The notes under the pieces: generated by a model
What the model was told of the DNA's origin: nothing
Database searches by the model: none
The model's input: the letters and a program-made list of their open reading frames with translations, nothing else
Position numbers and translations under genes: made by a program
Shown here: in pieces, positions 54,443-62,739 of the stretch
How the letters are laid out: each line of letters opens with the position of its first letter
Position numbering within the stretch: the stretch's first letter is position 1
Origin: Bacteroidia bacterium
GTDB taxonomy: Bacteria; Bacteroidota; Bacteroidia; JADZBD01
NCBI GenBank assembly: GCA_020054095.1
Contig: JAGVMA010000074.1
Coordinates: forward strand, 1-64,000
Reading direction: 5' to 3'
Length of the DNA stretch: 64,000 nucleotides

Positions 54443-55168
54443 TTACCAGTCTTTTTCAGTTTGTACTTTTTGTTGCTTGGCATTTTTTTGTTTTAGTTTT
54501 TGCTGTACTTTTTTCTCGTCATTTTTTAGCGCATCTAATATTCGTAGTGCGTCTTCTTTTGATATTTCGGGCTTTTGTTCTTGTTGCTTATTTTCATTTT
54601 CTTTTGAATCTTTTTTGTCTTTATTCTCATTATTTTCTTTGTTTTTCTTATCATCTTTTTTCTGGTCATTATCCTTTTTATCCTTGTCGTCTTTGTTTTC
54701 ATCTTTCTTCTTATTGTCATTTTTCTTTTGCTCTTCTTGTTGTTTTTTCAACATCTTCTGTGCGTATGCCAGGTTGTATCTTGCATCCTCATCTTGCGGG
54801 TTTGTTCGCAATGTTTTTTTAAATGCATCAATACTCTCCTGATATTTTTTTTGTTCCAGATAGCAATTACCAATATTATAATTTGCAGCAGCGTGCAAGT
54901 TCTTGTCTTTTGTTTTTAGTATCACACTTTCAAATTGTTTCACAGCCTCATCATGTTTTGCTTGTTTGTATAGTGCATCGCCTAAATTAAATTGTGCTTT
55001 AAAAGAACTGCTGTCAGTTTTTAATGCTTTGCGGTATAACGAGTCCGAATCTTTATATCTTTTTTCTTTGTAAAGCTTATTTCCATCACGAATATTTTTA
55101 TTTCCGCTTTGCGAAAAAAGCATATTGGTAAACAAAACAACTAATATGTGTGCAAAGTATTTAAGCAT
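54443..55168 (-). CDS. batC: BatC: TPR protein with charged tail
   Basis: About 241 aa. Signal peptide (MLKYFAHILVVLFTNMLFSQ), then TPR units (~30-140: FKAQFNLGDALYKQAKHDEA, YNIGNCYLEQKKYQESIDAF), then ~60 residues almost only of Lys, Asp, Glu, Asn and Gln. This low-complexity tail is typical of BatC. The start is ATG 55168: the frame is open from TTG 55180, but ATGCTTAA overlaps the batB stop in the same manner as at batA, and the signal peptide starts there. Confidence 0.88.
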   Translation of the reverse strand: MLKYFAHILVVLFTNMLFSQSGNKNIRDGNKLYKEKRYKDSDSLYRKALKTDSSSFKAQFNLGDALYKQAKHDEAVKQFESVILKTKDKNLHAAANYNIGNCYLEQKKYQESIDAFKKTLRTNPQDEDARYNLAYAQKMLKKQQEEQKKNDNKKKDENKDDKDKKDNDQKKDDKKNKENNENKDKKDSKENENKQQEQKPEISKEDALRILDALKNDEKKVQQKLKQKNAKQQKVQTEKDW

Positions 55169-56201
55169 TTTTTTGTCCAAATAGATTTAACCGTTTCCAC
55201 CATTCCGATTTTTTGTCGCTTACGAAAAATGAGGTGGTTAATAATAGTAATGAGATTAAAATAAACGGCTGAAAACGATCTTCATAATCAGTAAATACTT
55301 TAGTACCAAATTTGTTTTGCTCCATTTTCCTTAGTTGATTAAATATGGTATTTAATCCGGTTTCAGCATTCGTTGCTCTTACATATGTTCCTTTGCCGGT
55401 AGCTGCAATTTCTATTAAAATGTTTTCGTTCAGTTTTGTAACGATGGTGTTACCTTCTCTGTCTTTTCTATACCCTGCCGGTTCGCCATTATAATATATA
55501 GGAATAGGGCTACCGTCTGGTGATCCCATGCCAATGCAATGCACAATTATATTATTATCGGCAGCATTTTTAGTTGATTCGATGGCGCTATCTTCATGAT
55601 CCTCTCCGTCTGTAATTACAATTATTGATTTACTATTTGCGTTATTTTTTCCAAATGATTGTAACGCTAAATCAATAGCATTACTGATAGAAGTCCCTTG
55701 CACGGGAGCGATATCAGTATCAATGTTATCTAAAAATAGTTTTGCAGCTCCGTAATCGGATGTGATTGGTAATTGCACATAAGCATTTCCTGCAAATACA
55801 ATTATTCCAATTCTGTCGCCATTTAGTTTTTCTATCAGTTTTGAAATGGACTGCTTAGCTCGAACCAAACGATTGGGTGCAATATCTTCCGCTTTCATGC
55901 TATTAGAAACATCCAGGCATATCATTATATCTATTCCTTTTTGCTCTGCTTCGGCTGTTTTGCTTCCCATTTGCGGATTCATTAATCCAATAATGAGCAT
56001 AAAGAAAATAAAGAGTGTAAGTGTAAATTTTACAATTTGCTTTTGTTTTGAGTAATCGGGAACTATTATTTCGTGCAAATTTTTGTCGGCAAATTTTTTT
56101 AATGCTTTACTTTTCCATCGCATATAAAGCAAAAATATAATCAGCATAAGCGGAATGATACCGAGCGCAAATAAATATTCTATGTTTTCGTAGCGTATCA
56201 A
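55161..56201 (-). CDS. batB: BatB: von Willebrand factor A membrane protein
   Basis: 346 aa. TTG start (MIRYENIEYLFALGIIPLML; family members begin likewise). Two N-terminal helices, a VWA domain with a full MIDAS (DVSNS at ~93, Thr in GTSISNAID at ~163, ITDGEDHED at ~188), and a C-terminal helix (FQPFILISLLLLTTSFFV). It binds a divalent metal and probably works with BatA and MoxR. 1 nt from the batA stop; overlaps batC by 8 nt. Confidence 0.93.
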   Translation of the reverse strand: MIRYENIEYLFALGIIPLMLIIFLLYMRWKSKALKKFADKNLHEIIVPDYSKQKQIVKFTLTLFIFFMLIIGLMNPQMGSKTAEAEQKGIDIMICLDVSNSMKAEDIAPNRLVRAKQSISKLIEKLNGDRIGIIVFAGNAYVQLPITSDYGAAKLFLDNIDTDIAPVQGTSISNAIDLALQSFGKNNANSKSIIVITDGEDHEDSAIESTKNAADNNIIVHCIGMGSPDGSPIPIYYNGEPAGYRKDREGNTIVTKLNENILIEIAATGKGTYVRATNAETGLNTIFNQLRKMEQNKFGTKVFTDYEDRFQPFILISLLLLTTSFFVSDKKSEWWKRLNLFGQKNA

Positions 56202-56202
56202 A

Positions 56203-57212
56203 TTAGTGAGCTATTCTTAGTATTGTTGTTTTCAATAAAAACTCTGATAGAAGCAATATTCCGGCAGCTAATGCGTAAAGTAAATACTCTTCTGCTTTTT
56301 GAGTGTAACTGTTTTCATCAAAAATTGTTTTTTCTAATTTGTCTATCTCGGCATATATCGCTTTTAACGATTTATTATCCGTTGCCCTAAAATATTTTCC
56401 ACCGGTCATGTCTGCAATTTGTTTCATCAGTGTCTCATCAATTTTAACATCCACGTAATCAAATTCAAATTCACCAAGTTGATTAATTGCCACAGGAGAT
56501 AATGCTTTACCCGTGCTTCCTACGCCAATTGTGTAAACACGAACTCCAAAAGTTTTTGCAATTTCGGCAGCTGTAATTGGTGCCACCGTTCCCGCATTGT
56601 TCACTCCATCTGTTAAAAGTATAACTACTTTACTTTTTGCTTTACTTTCTTTTATGCGCGAAACAGCGTTAGCCAAGCCCATGCCAATTGCAGTTCCATC
56701 TTCAATCATTCCTGTTTGTATATTATCGAACATGCTGTTTATCACTTGATGGTCGCTTGTGAGCGGACATTGAGTGAAACTTTCGCCACTGAAAATTACC
56801 AAGCCAATTCTGTCATCAGGTCGCTGGTAAATAAAATCGCCCGATATTTTTTTGCAGCTTCTAATCTGTTTGGATTAAAATCTTGTGCAAGCATACTTGC
56901 TGATATGTCGAGCGAAAGAACGATGTCAATCCCTTTGGTGTTTATAGTTTTGAAATTTGTGCTCGATTGCGGACGAGCTAAAGCGAACACTAAAAGTATA
57001 AATGCAGATAGTTTTAGAAGTATTGGTAAATGAACAATATAGTTTTTATATGATTTCACATTCAATGCCGCAATTGATGAAACCCTGATACTCGAAATAT
57101 TATTTTTGCTTTTGAAAATATAATGCGTAACAATTACTGGTGCCAATAACAGCAACCAAAAGTACCATGGCTCAGCAAAGCATGAGAAATATGTTTTAAT
57201 GGCGCTAAGCAT
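56203..57212 (-). pseudogene. batA: batA (VWA membrane protein), split by a -1 shift at an A7 heptamer
   Basis: Two frames together make one complete BatA. The first (57212 down to a TAA at 56796) has two helices and MIDAS LSLDISASMLAQ, and reads LEAAKK before leaving the family pattern. The second (from ~56853 to 56203) has DDRIGLVIFSGESFTQCP, DGTAIGMGLANAV, LLTDGVNNAGT and a final helix. The break falls exactly at an A7 run (plus 56847-56853), in frame as A AAA AAA. Reading one base back restores AAKKISGDFIYQRPDDRIGL, the expected sequence. It could be a true mutation, a sequence error, or programmed or transcriptional slippage. ATG 57212 overlaps the upstream stop by 8 nt (ATGCTTAG). MIDAS residues are intact in the joined product. 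Confidence 0.85.
56847..56853 (-). other. A AAA AAA slippery heptamer in batA
   Basis: On the coding (minus) strand the codons are GCA AAA AAA TAT. The seven As form the canonical X XXY YYZ -1 slippery site, and the -1 frame continues the conserved BatA sequence. I see no strong downstream stem-loop or upstream Shine-Dalgarno-like stimulator by eye. Confidence 0.6.
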
Positions 57213-58200
57213 TGTCGTCAGTTTTTTCGAGCTCTTCACTAATCACCGTTTCGTTTACAAATTCTATTGCATTTTTAATTGCTAATTCATTTTCATCAGC
57301 AAGCGGAATTTCTTTTGCAAACTTTACCATATCGGAAAGCAGTAATGTTTGTTTTAGTTTCTCTTTTGTTGTGCGGCTGATATTTATTTTTCTGAATCTG
57401 TAAATTATTTCATCAGTAGTTAGTTCCATGGCATTCACCGGAAATCTTTTTTCGATATAATTTCTAAGGACATCAGTAATTGATGAGTAATATTCTTTGT
57501 ATTTGTTTTCTTGCCATAATTTTTTTTGTTGTATTACTTCCAGTTCATTTAATGCTAAAACGTGTGGAGGAATTTCTGGCTGTTTTGGTTTAATGATGAT
57601 GGGTCGCTTTTTATTTTTATCGTATAAGTAGTATGCTACCAATGCAATGGCAATTACGCCTGCAATACTTAATATATATGGCACCGCCTCCTCAAACGAA
57701 AATGGGGCATCCATTGGTTGCTTAATATCTTTTATTGGTTTGGTGGTGTCGGCATCCACCGTTTGCACTTGCAGCAAAAGCGCTTCAGTCTCTATTCGTT
57801 GAGCGGTATCATTATTTACCATAAAAATAAAGGGTGGTATTGCGTAGTAACCCGAATCGAAGCAGGTGATAATTAATTTTTGTTCTTGCTCAATTGCCGA
57901 TGGGTTACTCTTATCGGGCGTGTTTTTTACCACTTCTGATTTAGAAATTATTTCTATTCCTTTTATAATAGTATCGTTGATGATTGGGAAAGTAACTTTG
58001 CTGACGCTTTTTGAATTGTAATTTACTTTTAATACAAGTTCGGTTTGCTCGCCTATTCGCATACTGTTTTTTTGCAAGATGGCAATTGCGCTAGGTGCTT
58101 GCCCAAATAATTTTACCGATAACAATATGTAAATCAGCAAAAGAATAATCAATTGACTAACGCCCGGCTTAAACCATTTGTTTTTTTGAAAAGCTATCAT
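57205..58200 (-). CDS. Bat-operon membrane protein of unknown function (BatD-like N-terminus)
   Basis: 331 aa. N-terminal hydrophobic signal/anchor (~14-30), a beta-rich extracytoplasmic region with KNSMRIGEQTELVLKVNYNS (~44-150) reminiscent of BatD domains, one membrane helix (VPYILSIAGVIAIALVAYYLY, ~174-194), and a cytoplasmic helical part with YYSSITDVLRNYIEKRFP (~236) as in DUF4381-type proteins of Bat operons. This gene regularly sits between the DUF58 and batA genes. ATGA overlap with DUF58 upstream, 8-nt overlap with batA downstream. Confidence 0.75.
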   Translation of the reverse strand: MIAFQKNKWFKPGVSQLIILLLIYILLSVKLFGQAPSAIAILQKNSMRIGEQTELVLKVNYNSKSVSKVTFPIINDTIIKGIEIISKSEVVKNTPDKSNPSAIEQEQKLIITCFDSGYYAIPPFIFMVNNDTAQRIETEALLLQVQTVDADTTKPIKDIKQPMDAPFSFEEAVPYILSIAGVIAIALVAYYLYDKNKKRPIIIKPKQPEIPPHVLALNELEVIQQKKLWQENKYKEYYSSITDVLRNYIEKRFPVNAMELTTDEIIYRFRKINISRTTKEKLKQTLLLSDMVKFAKEIPLADENELAIKNAIEFVNETVISEELEKTDDNA

Positions 58201-59069
58201 CTCGCTTCGCGCATTTTAAATAAATTCATGAGTGGAATGATATACGGTTCTCCGGTTTTTATGCTTACTGCATCTATTCCGCATCTGTTAAATGTTTCGT
58301 TAATCCATGCTTCAAATTTTTTGTGTTCGTTTGCAAATTTTTTCTGAACTAAGCTACTCGATGTGTCTATCCATTTTATTTCACCTGTTTCGTTATCCTT
58401 CATCTGCGCCAAGCCAATATTAGGTAAACTTTGTTCGTGCTTGTCGCTCGTCCGTATAGCAACTATATCGTGTTTTTTGTTTGCAATTTTCATTGCATCA
58501 GTAAAATCTTTATCCAAGAAATCGGAAATAACAAATGCAATGCTGCGTTTTTTTATAACATTTGAAAAGTAACGCATGGCTTGCGATATATCTGTTTTTT
58601 TGCTTTCGGGTTTATAAGTGATTAGTTCGCGAATTATTCTCAGAATGTGCGACTTGCCTTTTTTAGGTGGAATGAATTTTTCAATTTTATCTGAAAATAG
58701 TATCACTCCTGTTTTATCATTGTTTTGTATTGCCGAAAATGCAAGCACAGCGCAAATTTCAGTTATCAATTCTTTTTTTAACTGTTTGTTAGTTCCGAAA
58801 TTTTCGGATGCGCTAACATCTACTATCAGCATCACATTCAACTCGCGCTCTTCTTCAAAAACTTTTATGAACGGATGGTTAAAACGTGCAGTTACATTCC
58901 AGTCAATGGTTCGTATATCATCCCCTGCATTGTATTCTCTTACTTCAGAAAATGCCATGCCACGCCCTTTAAATGCCGAATGGTATTCGCCAGAAAAAAC
59001 CTGGCTGGAAAGGCCTCGGGTTTTTATTTCAATCTTCCGTATTTTTTTTAATAGTTCTGCCGTATCCAT
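58197..59069 (-). CDS. DUF58 domain protein (VWA-like)
   Basis: 290 aa, cytoplasmic. The DUF58 signature GRGMAFSEVREYNAGDDIRT followed by IDWNVTARF lies near residue 31-58, then a VWA-like fold with LIVDVSASENFGT (~80) and IAFVISDFLDKDF (~172). DUF58 proteins travel with MoxR ATPases and VWA proteins in Bat operons. Starts directly after the MoxR stop (TAAATG) and overlaps the next gene by 4 nt. Confidence 0.92.
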   Translation of the reverse strand: MDTAELLKKIRKIEIKTRGLSSQVFSGEYHSAFKGRGMAFSEVREYNAGDDIRTIDWNVTARFNHPFIKVFEEERELNVMLIVDVSASENFGTNKQLKKELITEICAVLAFSAIQNNDKTGVILFSDKIEKFIPPKKGKSHILRIIRELITYKPESKKTDISQAMRYFSNVIKKRSIAFVISDFLDKDFTDAMKIANKKHDIVAIRTSDKHEQSLPNIGLAQMKDNETGEIKWIDTSSSLVQKKFANEHKKFEAWINETFNRCGIDAVSIKTGEPYIIPLMNLFKMREAR

Positions 59070-60053
59070 TTATGGAACTTCTACTGCATTTAATATTTCG
59101 TTAATAATATTTTCGGTCGTGATGTTTTCTGCTTCTGCCTCGTAAGTGAGGCCAATGCGGTGTCGTAATACATCGTGGCAAACTGCGCGCACATCTTCGG
59201 GTATCACATATCCTCTGCGTTTTATAAATGCATAAGCTTTTGATGCTAATGCTATGTTAATACTTGCACGTGGCGAACCACCAAAACCAATAAGTGGTTT
59301 TAGTTTTTCTAGTTTGTATTCTTCCGGATTTCTGGTCGCAAAAACAATGTCAACAATGTAACGCTCAATTTTTTCGTCCATGTAAACTTCTTTTACAATA
59401 TTGCGCGCATTAATTATTTCGGCTTGGCCAATTACTTTATTAAGCTGTGGCGGTTGAGTTAAATTTTGCCGAATAATTTTTTTTTCATCTTCTTTAGTAG
59501 GATAACCGATTACAACTTTTAGCATAAAGCGGTCAACTTGCGCTTCGGGTAGTGGGTAAGTTCCTTCTTGCTCCACCGGATTTTGTGTAGCCAAAACTAA
59601 AAAAGGTTCGGCAAGTTTAAATGTTTCTTCGCCAATGGTAACTTGCCGTTCTTGCATTGCTTCGAGCAATGCACTTTGCACTTTTGCCGGTGCACGATTT
59701 ATTTCATCAGCCAAAACAAAATTTGCAAAAACAGGTCCTTTTCTTACAGCAAATTCCTCTTTCTTTTGATTGTAAATCATTGTACCAACCAAATCTGCCG
59801 GAAGCAAATCGGGGGTAAACTGTATGCGACTGAATTTTGCATCAATTACCGATGCGAGTGATTTAATTGCCAAGGTTTTTGCAAGGCCGGGAACTCCTTC
59901 AAGTAAAATGTGCCCGTTAGAAAGCAGGCCTATCAGCAATCGTTCGGTCATGTGTTTTTGTCCGATTATACTTTTGCTCATTTCATTTTCAATAATTTCA
60001 ATGAAAGAACTTTCGCGCTGGATGCGCTCATTAATTTCTCGTATATCTGTCAT
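59070..60053 (-). CDS. moxR: MoxR family AAA+ ATPase
   Basis: 327 aa, first gene of the Bat operon. Walker A GVPGLAKTLAIKSL (~54), Walker B VLADEINRAPAKVQSALLEA (~112), sensor 1 ATQNPVEQEGTYPLPEAQ (~153), sensor 2 region GGSPRASINIALASK (~258). A chaperone-like ATPase thought to act with VWA proteins on partner complexes. It has a perfect TTG-N18-TAAATTTG promoter, so the whole operon moxR-DUF58-unknown-batA-E is probably transcribed from here. Confidence 0.95.
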   Translation of the reverse strand: MTDIREINERIQRESSFIEIIENEMSKSIIGQKHMTERLLIGLLSNGHILLEGVPGLAKTLAIKSLASVIDAKFSRIQFTPDLLPADLVGTMIYNQKKEEFAVRKGPVFANFVLADEINRAPAKVQSALLEAMQERQVTIGEETFKLAEPFLVLATQNPVEQEGTYPLPEAQVDRFMLKVVIGYPTKEDEKKIIRQNLTQPPQLNKVIGQAEIINARNIVKEVYMDEKIERYIVDIVFATRNPEEYKLEKLKPLIGFGGSPRASINIALASKAYAFIKRRGYVIPEDVRAVCHDVLRHRIGLTYEAEAENITTENIINEILNAVEVP

Positions 60054-60072
60054 AGTATATTTATTAGCACTA

Positions 60073-60101
60073 CAAATTTATTTCCTATCTCATTTTTACA
60101 A
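60073..60101 (-). promoter_or_regulatory. Promoter of the moxR-bat operon
   Basis: Minus-strand TTG (plus 60099-60101), 18-nt spacer, TAAATTTG (plus 60073-60080); 19 nt before the moxR ATG. Exact match to the Bacteroidota consensus. Confidence 0.7.
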
Positions 60102-60129
60102 GGTTTAATACTGTTAATATTTGTTAAAA

Positions 60130-60137
60130 TATTTTTG
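60130..60137 (+). promoter_or_regulatory. -7 box candidate for truA
   Basis: TATTTTTG matches TAnnTTTG exactly, 47 nt before the truA ATG, without a clear -33 TTG. In this AT-rich interval it may be chance. Confidence 0.3.
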
Positions 60138-60184
60138 TGGCAAGTGCCTTTGCAGTTATGGTTATCTTAGCAAACTAATTACGT

Positions 60185-60976
60185 ATGCCTCGCTATTTTA
60201 TAAAATTATCTTACAACGGTGGCCGATATAACGGATGGCAAATTCAGAAAAACACGGCCGTTACTATTCAGCAGGTGCTAAACGAAAGCGTGAGCAAAGT
60301 TTTAGCCGAACAAATTGAATTTACCGGTTGTGGTAGAACCGATACAGGCGTGCACGCATCTTGTTTTTATGCTCATTTTGATTCTGCAAAAGAAAGTTTA
60401 CACACTTGCCAAACCGATTGGGTTTATAAGTTTAATAGCATATTGCCTAATGATATAATTGTGAGCGATATTTTTAAAGTGATGCCTACAGCCAATTCGC
60501 GCTTTGATGCTGTGCAACGCACTTATCAGTATTGGATCACAACTGAGCGTAATCCTTTTTTGGCAAACACAGCTTTTTATGTTCACGAAAATTTAGATAT
60601 AGATTTAATGAACGAAGCGTGTAAGAAATTATTGTTGACCAAAGATTTTAATTGTTTTTGCAAATCGGGTGCAAATTCCGCAACAACCTTTTGCAATGTT
60701 ACAGATGCAAAGTGGGTGAAAAAAGAAATCACTAATCAGCCGTTTGCATCGGGCCATTTTTTGGTTTTTGAAATTACTGCCGATCGTTTTTTAAGAAACA
60801 TGGTAAGAGCCATTGTGGGCACATTATTAGATGTGGGCAAAAGAAAAACCAGCGTAGAGCAGTTTGAAAAAATTTTAAAAAGCAAAAACCGTTCAAATGC
60901 CGGAGTATCTGTTCCTGCTCATGCGCTTTATTTATCATCTGTTATTTACCCCGAAAATATTTTTGTGAATGAGTGA
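60185..60976 (+). CDS. truA: tRNA pseudouridine(38-40) synthase TruA
   Basis: Converts uridines 38-40 of the tRNA anticodon arm to pseudouridine. 263 aa. The catalytic Asp53 is in TGCGRTDTGVHA; also seen are KLSYNGGRYNGWQIQKN at the N-terminus, FDAVQRTYQYWI (~107), FCKSGANSATTFCNV (~157) and FLRNMVRAIVGTLLDVG (~203). The end overlaps the start of the ABC exporter gene by 8 nt, so the two are coupled. Confidence 0.96.
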   Translation: MPRYFIKLSYNGGRYNGWQIQKNTAVTIQQVLNESVSKVLAEQIEFTGCGRTDTGVHASCFYAHFDSAKESLHTCQTDWVYKFNSILPNDIIVSDIFKVMPTANSRFDAVQRTYQYWITTERNPFLANTAFYVHENLDIDLMNEACKKLLLTKDFNCFCKSGANSATTFCNVTDAKWVKKEITNQPFASGHFLVFEITADRFLRNMVRAIVGTLLDVGKRKTSVEQFEKILKSKNRSNAGVSVPAHALYLSSVIYPENIFVNE

Positions 60977-62732
60977 TAAGCAGCAGTCGGTAACGGGCAA
61001 GGCATTTGATTTTAAATTATTCGGGCGCATATTCACATATGTAAATCCGTACAAAAAGCGTTTTTATTTTGCCGTTTTTACTACGGTTTTTATTACCGTG
61101 TTTTCTATTTCGCGCTTTATTGTTATAAGATATGCAGTGGATAATTACATAGCCGAAAAAAACAGTGTGATGCTTGGTTATGCTATTCTGCTTCTTGTTT
61201 TTTTACTTGTCACCGAAGGTCTGTTAAATTATTTTAACTCTTATAACACAAGCTGGCTGGGGCAGTCCATTGTTCGCGATATGCGTGTGCAACTATATAA
61301 TCATGTTATTCGGCTGCGCTCAAAATATTTCGATAACACGCCCATAGGCACTTTAGTAACCCGTGTTATTTCGGATATAGAATCAATTGCCGATATTTTT
61401 TCGCAAGGATTTATAGTGATAATGGGCGATATTTTAATTTTAATTGCATTTGTAGTTGCCATGTTTCTGGTTAACTGGCAATTGGCATTGATGGTGATGA
61501 TAACCGTTCCGTTGTTATTGTTCGCAACTTATATTTTTAAAAATTCAGTTAAATCTGCATTTCAAGATGTACGCACGCAAATTGCACGGCTAAATGCATT
61601 TGTTCAGGAGCACATAACGGGAATGAAAATTGTTCAGGTTTTTAATCGCGAAGAGGATGAGTATAAAAGTTTTGAAGCGATAAATGCAAAGCACCGCGAT
61701 GCTAATATACGTTCGGTTTTCAGCTATTCGGTTTTTTTTCCGGTGGTAGAAATTTTGCAATCGCTTGCAATTGCATTGGTAATTTGGAAAGCGGGCAACC
61801 AACTTTTTCATTTACAGATAAAAGAAGGCGATGTTATTTTTTTCGCGATGGTTGTAAATTCTTTTTTTCGTCCAATACGTATGTTGGCCGACAGGGTAAA
61901 TACATTGCAAATGGGTATGGTTTCATCTGAGCGGGTATTTAAGGTTTTAGATACAAATGAATACATAGCCGATGATGGAAAAGCAATTGCCGATGATATA
62001 AAAGGAAATGTAAGTTTTAATAATGTTTGGTTTGCCTACATTGACGAAAATTGGGTACTAAAAAATATTTCTTTCAAAGTAAAGAGCGGAGAAACTATTG
62101 CTGTGGTGGGTGCTACAGGTTCCGGTAAAACATCCATCATTAATTTATTGGGCAGGTTTTACGAACACAATAAAGGCGAAATTACGATTGACGATACAGA
62201 TGTGAGATCATATCAACTATCATCACTCCGAAAAAATATAGGCGTGGTATTGCAAGATGTTTTTTTGTTTTCGGATACTATATTAAACAACATAACACTT
62301 GGCTATAAAAATATTTCGCGCGAAACAGTTATAGCCGCGGCAAAAGCAATAGGCGCACACGATTTTATAATGCAGCTTCCGGCTAACTATGATTATAATG
62401 TGATGGAGCGCGGTGCAATGCTGTCGGTGGGGCAGCGGCAGCTAATTGCATTTATTAGAGCTTATGTTTATAACCCTTCTCTTTTGGTTTTAGATGAAGC
62501 CACATCTTCAATTGATACCGAATCGGAATTGCTGATACAAGCAGCAACAAAAAAAATAACCGAAAGCAGAACATCAATTGTTATTGCTCATCGTTTAGCA
62601 ACCATACAAAACGCAACACGCATTTTAGTGATTGATAAAGGTGAGATTATAGAAGAGGGTTCACATACCGAACTTTTGAAGCTAAACGGACATTACAAAA
62701 AATTATTTGAGTTGCAGTTTAAGCAGCATTAG
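60969..62732 (+). CDS. ABC exporter, MsbA-like (fused membrane and ATPase domains)
   Basis: 587 aa. Six membrane helices (~25-300) followed by a nucleotide-binding domain (~340-587): Walker A VVGATGSGKTSIINLLG, Q-loop VVLQDVFLF, signature MLSVGQRQLIAF (Val in place of the second Gly of LSGGQ), Walker B LLVLDEATSSID, H-loop IVIAHRLATI. Half-transporter that should dimerise. Family roles include lipid A/LPS flipping and drug export; the substrate is not known here. It overlaps truA by 8 nt. Confidence 0.93.
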   Translation: MSDKQQSVTGKAFDFKLFGRIFTYVNPYKKRFYFAVFTTVFITVFSISRFIVIRYAVDNYIAEKNSVMLGYAILLLVFLLVTEGLLNYFNSYNTSWLGQSIVRDMRVQLYNHVIRLRSKYFDNTPIGTLVTRVISDIESIADIFSQGFIVIMGDILILIAFVVAMFLVNWQLALMVMITVPLLLFATYIFKNSVKSAFQDVRTQIARLNAFVQEHITGMKIVQVFNREEDEYKSFEAINAKHRDANIRSVFSYSVFFPVVEILQSLAIALVIWKAGNQLFHLQIKEGDVIFFAMVVNSFFRPIRMLADRVNTLQMGMVSSERVFKVLDTNEYIADDGKAIADDIKGNVSFNNVWFAYIDENWVLKNISFKVKSGETIAVVGATGSGKTSIINLLGRFYEHNKGEITIDDTDVRSYQLSSLRKNIGVVLQDVFLFSDTILNNITLGYKNISRETVIAAAKAIGAHDFIMQLPANYDYNVMERGAMLSVGQRQLIAFIRAYVYNPSLLVLDEATSSIDTESELLIQAATKKITESRTSIVIAHRLATIQNATRILVIDKGEIIEEGSHTELLKLNGHYKKLFELQFKQH

Positions 62733-62739
62733 TTTGAGT

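Noticed and set aside
54399-54842. Cys/Phe/Ser-rich open frame on the plus strand
   Set aside because: It is the antisense of the Lys/Glu/Asp-rich tail of BatC and has no protein-like character of its own.
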